A stretch of 64,000 bases of DNA. It comes from DATKNA01 sp963786765 (GTDB lineage: Bacteria > Actinomycetota > Actinomycetes > Actinomycetales > Kineosporiaceae). The position numbers were made by a program, and so were the translations under genes. This document shows positions 43,649 through 50,808 of the stretch, piece by piece. The stretch is from contig CAWBAJ010000008.1 of the NCBI GenBank assembly GCA_963786765.1, positions 124,001-188,000 on the forward strand, in the 5' to 3' direction. Below the pieces are notes generated by a model. That model was not told the origin of the DNA. It was given only the letters and a program-made list of their open reading frames with translations, and searched no databases. Within the stretch, counting starts at the first letter, position 1; the number at the start of each line of letters is the position of its first letter.

Positions 43649-44241
43649 GTGGCCGGCCTCGACGACCGAGAGCATGTGCAGGCCGAGACGCGTGCGCAGT
43701 GGCGGACCTGGCTCGTGGAGAACCACGGGAAGAGCCGCGGCGTCTGGCTCGTCAGCTGGAAGCCGTCCACCGGGCGGCCAGCGTTGGCTATGAGGAGTCG
43801 GTCGAGGAGGCGCTCTGCGTGGGCTGGGTCGACAGCAAGGGCGGCAAGATCGATGACGAGCGCAGCAAGCTGTGGTTCGCGCCGCGGAATCCGCGCTCGG
43901 CCTGGGCGCGCACGAACAAGCAGCGCGTGGCGCGGCTGGAGGCGGCCGGCCTGCTGCTCCCGGCGGGGCGTCGTGCCGTCGAGATCGCCAAGGCGAACGG
44001 CACCTGGGCGATGCTCGACGACGTCGAGAACCTCGTCGTCCCGCCCGATCTCGACACCGCCTTCGCCGCTCACCCTGGCTCCCGGGAGACGTGGGACTCG
44101 TTCCCCCGCTCGGCGCGGCGCGCGATCCTCGAGTGGATCGTCCAGGCTCGCACCGAGCCGACGCGCACGAAGCGGATCGCCGAGACCGCGGCGAAGGCGT
44201 CCGTCGGAGAGCGCGCCAACGAATGGCGCCCGAAGACCTGA
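43649..44241 (+). CDS. YdeI/OmpD-associated family protein (frameshifted)
   Basis: About 197 residues. Frame 1: VQAETRAQWRTWLVENHGKS RGVWLVSWKPSTGRP; near 43775 the frame changes and continues VGYEESVEEALCVGWVDSKG, DERSKLWFAPRNPRSAWART, NKQRVARLEAAGLL, and the C-terminal SRETWDSFPRSARRAILEWI and ANEWRPKT. This matches the YdeI (bacteriocin-protection) family, whose role is not settled. GTG start at 43649 is 6 nt after the thioesterase stop. Convergent with the VOC gene. Confidence 0.8.
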
Positions 44242-44259
44242 GGCGTTGCGCGGCAGACG

Positions 44260-44679
44260 TCAGGCGTCGCGCATCCAGGGCGTGTAGCTCACCCCGACGA
44301 TGACGCCGTCCGAACTCTGCAGCCGCGCCATGCCCTGCCCCCACGGCTCCGTTCGCGGTCCGTGCAGCAGCCGGTACCCCCGGGCTTCCAGCTCGCGCGC
44401 GGCAGCCTCGACGTCGTCGACGTCGAACTCGACGCTCGCCTGGGGAACTGGATGCGTGTCCGGCCAGCGGGACGTTCCGAAGCAGGCCTCCGCGGCCTCG
44501 CTGAGCGGCCAGACCCCGAAGTGCTTGCACCCGGGGATCGCCTCCGAGAACACGTAGCCGTCGGACGGCGCGCCCTCGGGTGGCTGCAGCGGCAGGCCGA
44601 GCGCGCCCGCGAACAGCGCGCCGTCCGCGACAGGGTCGCTGGTGACGATCGAGAAGCTCGAGACGAAGCGGATGTCCAT
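44260..44679 (-). CDS. VOC-superfamily (glyoxalase/bleomycin-resistance-like) protein
   Basis: 139 residues with two beta-alpha-beta-beta-beta modules: FVSSFSIVTSDPVADGALFA GALGLPL and VEFDVDDVEAAARELEARGY RLLHGPRTEPWGQGMARLQS. A C-terminal SSDGVIVGVSYTPWM closes the second module. Metal ligands of glyoxalase I are only partly recognisable, so catalytic type is unknown. ATG at 44679 with GAGAGG 8 nt upstream. Repeat copy B lies 75 bp upstream of the start. Confidence 0.8.
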   Translation of the reverse strand: MDIRFVSSFSIVTSDPVADGALFAGALGLPLQPPEGAPSDGYVFSEAIPGCKHFGVWPLSEAAEACFGTSRWPDTHPVPQASVEFDVDDVEAAARELEARGYRLLHGPRTEPWGQGMARLQSSDGVIVGVSYTPWMRDA

Positions 44680-44754
44680 GGCGCCAGCCTCTCGCGCCCC
44701 ACCGACAGACGCAGCGATCGCCCGACGGCCCGGAGGGGACCTTCTCCTCACGAC

Positions 44755-44788
44755 CGTTGCTGTGATGCAGATCCGCATCAGAGCAGTG
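44755..44788. repeat. Imperfect palindrome, repeat family 1 copy B
   Basis: Core TGATGCAGATCCGCATCA, nearly symmetrical, in the opposite orientation to copies A and C: on the minus strand the conserved GTCC...TCC box follows the palindrome about 15 nt away. It lies 15 nt past the stop of the XRE-type gene. Confidence 0.7.
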
Positions 44789-44802
44789 CCAGGGGCAGTC
44801 CG

Positions 44803-45468
44803 TCAGCGTTCCGCCTTCGAGCCAGGAGACGGAGGCGGCTCCGGAGGGACAGGCCACGGTTCGTATGCGTACAGCCAGTGCGGCGGACGCTCGGCGAACA
44901 AGCTCTCACCGCGGACCATCCGCTTCCACAGGGTGTACGTGGGGAGATGGTCCGTCGGGTAGGCGGGCAGATGTGCGGGCAGGCGGCGGCCGCCGCTGTC
45001 GCGCCCCTCGTCCGTCGGATGGGGCACGACCCGCCATTCCTCGGGCGCTCCCGCTGGGGGTGCTGCGACGAGCTCGAGCCCGCACGCCCACAGCGCCCGC
45101 ACGACGACGCTGAAGCGGCCGTCCGCTCCAGCCTCCAACCGCGCGATGGTCGCCTGGTTGAGCCCTGCCTGCTGCGCCAGCTCGCGCTGGTTCCACCCCA
45201 GCCGGCGACGACCGCTGCGGAGTGCGACGCCGATCTGCCTCCCCTCCCGCACGACCCAGACGGCGGGTGCGTCGGGCTCGTCGTCCGCGAACGTACGCGG
45301 ATCCCAGTCCGCGAACTCGTCAGGGTCCCAGTCCTCGAACTCGGCCGGATCGAGGTCATCGAGCTGGTCCGGCTCGTCGTCCTCGAGCTCGTCCGGCTCG
45401 TCCTCGACCTCGTGGTCCTCCGCCGGTTTGCGTCGCTCCCCGTCGAGCGGCTCGGCGCGCTCTCGCAC
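44803..45468 (-). CDS. XRE-type HTH protein with acidic N-terminal tail
   Basis: 221 residues. The first 70 residues are strikingly acidic with tandem DEPDELEDDEPDQLDD and FEDWDPDEFADWDPRTFADD repeats. A helix-turn-helix follows (QIGVALRSGRRRLGWNQREL AQQAGLNQATIARLEAG), then FSVVVRALWACGLELVA, as in antitoxin-like XRE proteins. The C-terminal third (HLPTYTLWKRMVRGESLFAE, PHWLYAYEPWPVPPEPP) is family-unassigned and Pro-rich. GTG at 45468 is the likely start. The gene lies exactly between repeat copies B and C, which point outward. No toxin gene is seen beside it. Function unknown. Confidence 0.65.
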   Translation of the reverse strand: MRERAEPLDGERRKPAEDHEVEDEPDELEDDEPDQLDDLDPAEFEDWDPDEFADWDPRTFADDEPDAPAVWVVREGRQIGVALRSGRRRLGWNQRELAQQAGLNQATIARLEAGADGRFSVVVRALWACGLELVAAPPAGAPEEWRVVPHPTDEGRDSGGRRLPAHLPAYPTDHLPTYTLWKRMVRGESLFAERPPHWLYAYEPWPVPPEPPPSPGSKAER

Positions 45469-45560
45469 GCCCCGAGCCTGCCGCTGCGCCCCCCGCGGGG
45501 ACCAGCCCGATCTCGAGCCTGTGGAAAACCGAGCAGTCCTGTTCCGATCACGCGGCAGCC

Positions 45561-45588
45561 TGCCCTGATGCAGAAGTGCATCAGGGCA
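45561..45588. repeat. Palindrome, repeat family 1 copy C
   Basis: TGCCCTGATGCA-GAAG-TGCATCAGGGCA, perfect 12-bp arms, followed by ACG and, 17 nt later, GTCCTCCC (45608-45615), the same spacing as copy A. It lies 92 bp upstream of the XRE-type gene start. Confidence 0.75.
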
Positions 45589-45689
45589 ACGCTTTGCTGG
45601 AGGACACGTCCTCCCGCCGGCCGCCGATGTCCGGCCACGCCGAGACGGCGAGGACGGCGAGGACGGCGAGGCCTTGCTCAGCCCGGGCG

Positions 45690-47405
45690 TCAGGACGCCG
45701 ACAGCGCCGACTCCGGTGGCGGGACACGTGACATCGCCTCGTCCTCGTCGTGGCCGACGGCGAGGTCGCCGAGGCAGGGCCTCGACAGGCACGTCGTGAT
45801 GAGCAACCCGCGCAACCGCTCGACCACCTCGTCCGTGGTCCGCCCCGCCGCGCCCTCGGCCACGGCGTCGGCGACGAGCAGCGCCGCCGGATGGGCGTCG
45901 TCCGGCGGACCGGGGCGGCCGGGCAGCGTGCGCGCCAGGTCTCCCGCGAGGAGCAGCTCGATCGCGAGGAGCGTCTGCACCCAGCCCGCCGCCGTCACAG
46001 TGAGCTGGATCGTGCCGAAGGCCAGTGAGTTGTGGTCCTCGACGCCGTCCCCCACCGTCGTCCCCATCACCGTCAGTGGGCTGGCCATCTGCTTGAGCTC
46101 CGAGGCGATCGCCGCGGCCGTGTTGGTCAGCAGCACGGGCACGAGGTAGCCGCTGCGCCACCGGCCGGCACGCACGTGCTCCTCGACGGGCGCATGACCG
46201 CGCAGGGTCCGGGCGAGCAGCGCGATCCGGCGCTCGGCGAGCATGCCGATGTGCGCGAGCGCGAGCCGCAGCGCCTCGAAGCCGATGCCGAGTCCCAGCA
46301 GCGAGAAGTTGCCGTTCGACACCACCCGCCGCTGCTCGACCTGGACGAGCGGGTTCTCCGGGCGCGAGTTGAGCTCGACCAGCAGCAGGCGCGCGACGTG
46401 GGCGAGCTGGTCGGCCGCGACCCCGTGCACCTGAGGAACCGTGCGCAGCGACACCGGGTCCTGCACGCTTCGTGCGGCCCCCCTCGCAGGCCGCTCGTGC
46501 CCGAGAGCCGCCCGGATCCGGGCGGCCGACTCGATCTGCCCCGGCAGCGGGCGGGCGCGGACGAGGTCGTCGGCGAAGACTGAGGTGTTGGCGCCCAGCG
46601 CGAGCACACTGCCGGCGGCGACCACGTCAGCGTTCGCGACGAGGTGGCCGATCGTACGGACGGCGAGGATGCCCGTGCCGACCGAGGCCGAGTTCGCGCC
46701 GATGAGCGCGAGCGCGTCCTTGGGCTGCAGCTGGACGGGAGCGATTCCCGCCTCGGCGAGCGCCTCGGCGGCCGGACGGGTGCCCGCCGCGCCGGTCGCG
46801 CCGAGCAGGACACGCCCGCGGCCGAGCAGCACCGCCCCGACAGCAGCCATCTGCACGAGATCCGCCGCGCCGACCGACCCTTGTGACGGGACGACGGGGT
46901 GGATCCGGGCGTCGAGCAGCCGGCGCAGGGACTCGAAGAGCTGCGGCGACGCACCCGAGCCCCCGCGCGACATGCCGGCGAGGCGCGCGAACATCAGCGC
47001 GCGCACCTCCTCGGCGTCCAGTGGCGCGCCGATCGCGGCCGCGTGCGAGCTGATCACGTGCTCCTGGAAGGCCAGCAACAGCTCCTCGGGTACGAGCTGG
47101 TCCCGGGCGGCACCCAGTCCGGTGTTGACGCCGTACGCCGGGGACCCCGAGCGCAGCGTCTCGAGGACGACGGCGTGCGCTGCCGCGACATCCCGCCGCA
47201 CGCCCTCGGTGACGACCACGCGGGCCTGATGGCGGGCGACGTCCGTGACGTCGCCCAGGCTCAGCGGACCCGTCCCGACGACGACCGGCTCGTCCCGGAC
47301 ACGGGCGCTCGGCGTCGGGTGCGAGGCGTCAACCGCCGCCCCGTGCGCGCCGGACGCCCTGGTCGTCGTCGGGTCGGGCGCCCCCCACGGTCTGCCCTGC
47401 GTCAC
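45690..47405 (-). CDS. MIO-less aromatic ammonia-lyase homologue, probable ergothionase
   Basis: 571 residues with the histidine ammonia-lyase fold: YGVNTGLG (91-98), VQDPVSLRTVPQVHG, ELNSRPENPLV and SNGNFSLLGLGIGFEAL. In true HAL/PAL enzymes an Ala-Ser-Gly cyclises to the MIO electrophile in GSVGASGDL; here the loop reads GSVGAADL (176-183), one residue shorter, with no Ser-Gly, so MIO cannot form. Ergothionase, which eliminates trimethylamine from ergothioneine to give thiourocanate, is the known MIO-independent member. Third gene of an operon after urocanase-like and DUF917 genes; GTG start overlaps the DUF917 stop (GTGA). Ordinary histidine lyase is unlikely. Confidence 0.72.
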   Translation of the reverse strand: MTQGRPWGAPDPTTTRASGAHGAAVDASHPTPSARVRDEPVVVGTGPLSLGDVTDVARHQARVVVTEGVRRDVAAAHAVVLETLRSGSPAYGVNTGLGAARDQLVPEELLLAFQEHVISSHAAAIGAPLDAEEVRALMFARLAGMSRGGSGASPQLFESLRRLLDARIHPVVPSQGSVGAADLVQMAAVGAVLLGRGRVLLGATGAAGTRPAAEALAEAGIAPVQLQPKDALALIGANSASVGTGILAVRTIGHLVANADVVAAGSVLALGANTSVFADDLVRARPLPGQIESAARIRAALGHERPARGAARSVQDPVSLRTVPQVHGVAADQLAHVARLLLVELNSRPENPLVQVEQRRVVSNGNFSLLGLGIGFEALRLALAHIGMLAERRIALLARTLRGHAPVEEHVRAGRWRSGYLVPVLLTNTAAAIASELKQMASPLTVMGTTVGDGVEDHNSLAFGTIQLTVTAAGWVQTLLAIELLLAGDLARTLPGRPGPPDDAHPAALLVADAVAEGAAGRTTDEVVERLRGLLITTCLSRPCLGDLAVGHDEDEAMSRVPPPESALSAS

Positions 47406-48535
47406 GCGCGGACCGTCCCGGAGCCGCTCTTGCGGTTCAGGACCTCCGGACTGAGGTGCGCGACCAGCTCGAGGTCCATGATCTGCTCGACCTCGGCCAG
47501 CCCGATCGGGTCGACCGCGCTGGACGAGAGCGGCAGCACTGCCGCATCGACCGCGACGGCGACGACCTCACGCCCCGTCGCTGCCTGCGAGTCCTTGACG
47601 GCGAGCGGCAGGCCGGTCTCGGCGTCCAGGATCGCGATCGTGTCCGGATAGGTCGCGAGACGCTCGCCCGAGCCGGTGGCCGCCATGAACTCGTTCAGGT
47701 ACGGCACGTCGACTGCCTGATCCCCACGGCCGACCCGCAGCGTCCCGTGGTCCCAACCCCCGCGGGTGACCAGCGGGACGGCGTGGTCGAGCGGACCCCG
47801 GGCGAGCACCCGCCCTTCGAGGCGGTCGAGCACGGCCTCGACGACCGCCTCGGCGCCGCTCTTCCGGGCTGCGGCCATCGCCGCACCCAGATCGAGCGCG
47901 ACGGTGATGGCGCCGAGCGCGGCGTGCTCGCGCACCCATGACAGCTCGACCGGGTTGCGCGCGCTCGCGATGAAGCCCCCGGCCCGCACGGACACGTCCC
48001 GGAGCACGTCGTCGGCCGTCGCCGAGGTGCCCCGGACGACGACCTCGAGGTGCCCGGCCAGCTGGCGGTTGCCGCCGCTGACGACCTGCGTCGCGACGTA
48101 TCCGGGACGGGTGGTGAGCCCGAGCGCCCCGAGCTTGCCGGTCGGGTGCGCCCGGACGTCGCCGGCGGCGTCCAGCACCGTAACGCCCAGCACCGAGGAC
48201 TGGATCCAGCCGTTGACGCTCGTCGAGTACCCGTTCTGCGCGGTCATCACCGCCGTGATCGGGACGCCCGCCTCCTCGATGAGGCGCTGCAGGGCGTGCA
48301 CGTAGTCGACCGGGCGGATCTCCCAGGTCGGGGCCGCGGGGGCACCGATGGCGCTGACGGTGGCGACCCAGGTGTCGTCGGGCAGCTCGTCGACGTCCGC
48401 GAGGAGCGGTGTGGAGAGGGTCGTCGCCGTTGCCCCCATCAGCTCGCCGTGGTGCAGCCAGCCCCCGCCGCCACAGGCGAGGACTCCGCCTCCGAGGACG
48501 GCGTGCCGGGCGTCGTCCGCGGTGAGCTCACGCAT
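47402..48535 (-). CDS. DUF917 (S-methyl-thiohydantoin desulfurase-type) protein
   Basis: 377 residues. MRELTADDARHAVLGGGVLA CGGGG at the N-terminus, VSAIGAPAAPTWEIRPVDYV, MTAQNGYSTSVNGWIQSSVL GVTVLDAAGDVRAHP, and the later PYLNEFMAA and DAETGLPLAV fit the DUF917 family. Members of this family have been assigned thiohydantoin desulfurase activity in ergothioneine-type catabolism, replacing the C-S bond to give a hydantoin. Cysteine and histidine residues near the start (ACGGGGWLHHGE) could bind metal. It overlaps the urocanase-like gene by 8 nt and the lyase-like gene by 4 nt. The substrate is inferred from its neighbours. Confidence 0.72.
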   Translation of the reverse strand: MRELTADDARHAVLGGGVLACGGGGWLHHGELMGATATTLSTPLLADVDELPDDTWVATVSAIGAPAAPTWEIRPVDYVHALQRLIEEAGVPITAVMTAQNGYSTSVNGWIQSSVLGVTVLDAAGDVRAHPTGKLGALGLTTRPGYVATQVVSGGNRQLAGHLEVVVRGTSATADDVLRDVSVRAGGFIASARNPVELSWVREHAALGAITVALDLGAAMAAARKSGAEAVVEAVLDRLEGRVLARGPLDHAVPLVTRGGWDHGTLRVGRGDQAVDVPYLNEFMAATGSGERLATYPDTIAILDAETGLPLAVKDSQAATGREVVAVAVDAAVLPLSSSAVDPIGLAEVEQIMDLELVAHLSPEVLNRKSGSGTVRA

Positions 48536-50228
48536 GGCCGTTCTCCTCGTTCTCGATCAGGGAGCCGTCCAAGGGCCGGTGCAGGTGGGCCGAGCGGGCG
48601 GTCCGGCGGGCGAGCTCGTCGCCGGCCTCGGCGTAGCGCAGGACGCCCAGGCCGGTGTCGGCGTCCAGGGCCCGGGTCAGGCGCTCGGCGGTGCCCGGCT
48701 GCCCGTCCGCGACCACGGACAAGCCGGCGGACTGCATCCATCCCGAGTAGCCGCCGCCCCCGCCGTGGACGGCGACCAGGTCGGCGCCCGTCGCTGCGAG
48801 CAGCATCGCGTCGAGCAACGGCCAGTCGCTGACGCCGTCCGAGCCGTCGGGCATCGCTTCGGTGCCGATCCGGGGATGGGTCATGCCGGCGGCGTCCAGG
48901 TGGTCGCGGGTGAACAGGACCGGGGCCGACAGGCGTCCCTCGCGGACGGCGGCGTCCGCGGCTCGCGCCATCGCCGACCGCTCGCCGTGGCCCAGCCAGC
49001 AACTGCGCGCCGGCAGGCCCTGCTGAGCGACGTGCCGGCGGGCGAGCGCGATCCACTCCGCGACCTCGGGACGGTCGCTGATCCCGGCGGCCAAGCCGTC
49101 GAGGACGTCGAGGTCGGCGGGTTCGCCGGAGAGCGCGATCCAGCGGAAGGGGCCGATGCCGCGAGCGAAGAGCGGGCGCAGGTAGCGGGGGACGAAGCCG
49201 TCGACGGCGAAGGCGTCCCGGACGCCGAACTGCTCGGCGTGGACGCGCAGGTTGTTGCCGTTCTCGAAGACGACGGCGCCGCGCCGCCCGAACTCCTGCA
49301 GGGCCCGCACCTGCTGCGCGACCGCCTCGCCGGCCTTTCTCTCCAGCGCCTCGGGGTCGCGCTCGCGCTCGAGCGCCCAATCGTCGAGGGGGACTCCGGG
49401 CGGCAGGTACCCGGCGCGCAGGTCGTGGGCTGCGGTCATGTCGGTGACGACGCCTGGACTGGTCGGACCGGTCGGACCCGGCTGCTGGAGCCGGTCGAGC
49501 AGCAGCGGGTACACGGTGGCGGCGTTGCCGAGCAGGCCGACGGCGAGCGGGCGCCCGTCGCGGGCGGCGGCGTCGACGGCGGCCAGCGCGCTGCCGGCGT
49601 CGTCGAGCACGACCTCGACGCCGCCGCTGCGGGACGACCGCTCCAGGGCGGCGGGGTCGACCTCGACGGTCAGGCTCGACGTGCCGGCCATGCGCGCGGC
49701 GATCGGTTGCGCGGAGCCCATACCCCCTAGCCCGGCGGTGAGCACCCACGTGCCGGCGGGCGGCAGGCCCGTGTCCGCGAGCGCCAGCCGGAAGACCTCG
49801 TACGTCCCCTGCAGCACGCCCTGGCGGCCGATGTACTGCCAGGCGGCGGCGGTGAGGCCGCCCCAGATGGTGTCGCCGGCCGTGGCACGCTCCCAGAAGC
49901 GCTGGGGCGTCTGCCACTGGCCGACGACGTTGTTGACGGCGCTGACGACGAGCGGGCCGGTCGGGCCGGTCGGGAGGACGCCGACGGGGCGGCCCGACTG
50001 CAGGACCAGGGTGTTGCCGGGTTCGAGCCGCAGCAGCTCGCGGCGGATGGCCGCCAGCGACTCGTGGTCGCGGGCGGCCTTGGCGAAGCTCGCGTACACG
50101 ACGAGCTCGTCGGGCCGCTGGGCGACGTCGAGGACGTTCTCGATGGCGCGGAGCAGGGCCTCGGCGCGCCAGGTACGGGCTCTCAGGCCTCCGCCGGCGA
50201 CGGCGGGGCCCGCGACGGTGCTGGTCAC
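48528..50228 (-). CDS. Urocanase-family hydratase, probable thiourocanate hydratase
   Basis: 566 residues with many urocanase motifs: LQSGRPVGVLPT, YIGRQGVLQGTYEVFRLA, GLGGMGSAQPIAARMAGTSS, FENGNNLRVHAEQFG, FVPRYLRPLFARGIGPFRWI ALSGEP, QGLPARSCWLGHGERSAMA, RDHLDAAGMTHPRIGTEAMP and DGSDGVSDWPLLDAML. NAD-binding features are kept, but canonical YGQMTAGSWIYIG is IWGGLTAAAWQYIG, and HHGGGVGMGYSQHAG is VHGGGGGYSGWMQSAG, so it is a divergent branch. Beside a MIO-less lyase and DUF917 it most likely hydrates thiourocanate rather than urocanate. GTG at 50228 with GGAGA 3-8 nt upstream. First gene of the operon. Confidence 0.75.
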   Translation of the reverse strand: MTSTVAGPAVAGGGLRARTWRAEALLRAIENVLDVAQRPDELVVYASFAKAARDHESLAAIRRELLRLEPGNTLVLQSGRPVGVLPTGPTGPLVVSAVNNVVGQWQTPQRFWERATAGDTIWGGLTAAAWQYIGRQGVLQGTYEVFRLALADTGLPPAGTWVLTAGLGGMGSAQPIAARMAGTSSLTVEVDPAALERSSRSGGVEVVLDDAGSALAAVDAAARDGRPLAVGLLGNAATVYPLLLDRLQQPGPTGPTSPGVVTDMTAAHDLRAGYLPPGVPLDDWALERERDPEALERKAGEAVAQQVRALQEFGRRGAVVFENGNNLRVHAEQFGVRDAFAVDGFVPRYLRPLFARGIGPFRWIALSGEPADLDVLDGLAAGISDRPEVAEWIALARRHVAQQGLPARSCWLGHGERSAMARAADAAVREGRLSAPVLFTRDHLDAAGMTHPRIGTEAMPDGSDGVSDWPLLDAMLLAATGADLVAVHGGGGGYSGWMQSAGLSVVADGQPGTAERLTRALDADTGLGVLRYAEAGDELARRTARSAHLHRPLDGSLIENEENGHA

Positions 50229-50389
50229 GGATCTCCATCGATCCTGGCGGAAGCACCCGGCGGACCGGGTTGCTGCGGCGTCGACGAGCCAGGTCTCTCG
50301 GCCGCTCTGGATGGGCGCCGACGACGCTACCGGACGTGCCCGGCCGACCGCGAAGCGCGCCCACCCGCTGAGACAACCCAGCAAAACGG

Positions 50390-50451
50390 CGATCAAGGAA
50401 AAGATTTGGGATCAAGGCAGTCTTCCTTGATCCCGAAACTTTCCTTGATCG
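50390..50451. repeat. Long imperfect inverted repeat, repeat family 2
   Basis: Arms of 27-28 nt (50390-50417 and 50425-50451) with a 7-nt loop; the inner part GGGATCAAGG / CCTTGATCCC pairs perfectly over 10 bp and the outer CGATCAAGGAAA / TTTCCTTGATCG over 12. A partial copy is at 50773-50796, on the other side of the DUF2277 gene. It could terminate DUF2277 transcription; the urocanase-like promoter region lies on the other side. Confidence 0.75.
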
Positions 50452-50463
50452 TCGCAGAGGGGG

Positions 50464-50748
50464 CTACGTTCCTGCCGCTGCCTCGCGGGCGGCGATGCGC
50501 GCTCTGACCTCCGGGCGGCGCAGCGGCGGAACCGTGGCGGGGGGCTGCCGTCGGGCCGGCAGCGCGTCGAGCAAGCCGTGCACCTCGGCCGTCACGCGCG
50601 CGATGGCCTGCTCGTAGGCGTCCTCGGCGCCGGACGGCGGCCTCTGCAGCCCCGACACCTTGCGGATGAACTGCCGGGCAGCTGCCTCGACCTCGTCGTC
50701 CGTGGCGGGCGGCTCCAGGCCGCGCAACTCGGTGATGTTGCGGCACAT
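50464..50748 (-). CDS. DUF2277 protein
   Basis: 94 residues beginning MCRNITELRGLEPPATDDEV EAAARQFIRKVSG, which is the family signature. Small, soluble, and without known function. ATG at 50748 (the MCRN start is conserved). It is enclosed by family 2 repeats at 50390-50451 and 50773-50796. Confidence 0.9.
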   Translation of the reverse strand: MCRNITELRGLEPPATDDEVEAAARQFIRKVSGLQRPPSGAEDAYEQAIARVTAEVHGLLDALPARRQPPATVPPLRRPEVRARIAAREAAAGT

Positions 50749-50772
50749 GACTCTGATGCTAAGCCACCTGCA

Positions 50773-50796
50773 TGATCCCAAACTTTTCCTTGATCG
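50773..50796. repeat. Half copy of repeat family 2
   Basis: GATCCCAAACTTTTCCTTGA TCG repeats the right arm of the 50390-50451 inverted repeat with one extra T and one substitution, in the same orientation, 25 bp upstream of the DUF2277 ATG and 13 bp from the gltX-like stop. Confidence 0.7.
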
Positions 50797-50808
50797 TTGC
50801 CTTCGGGG

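Noticed and set aside
44803..45468. XRE gene as half of a toxin-antitoxin pair
   Set aside because: Neighbours are a VOC protein and the catabolic operon; no toxin-like partner overlaps or adjoins it.
45644..45672. Three ACGGCGAGG units as a meaningful repeat
   Set aside because: Short, GC-rich and only three copies just past the lyase-like gene; chance or slippage suffices.
45690..50228. Simple call of histidine utilisation (hutU-hutH)
   Set aside because: No MIO triad in the lyase, divergent urocanase motifs, a DUF917 gene in the middle and no hutI or hutG; the thio-imidazole reading explains more.
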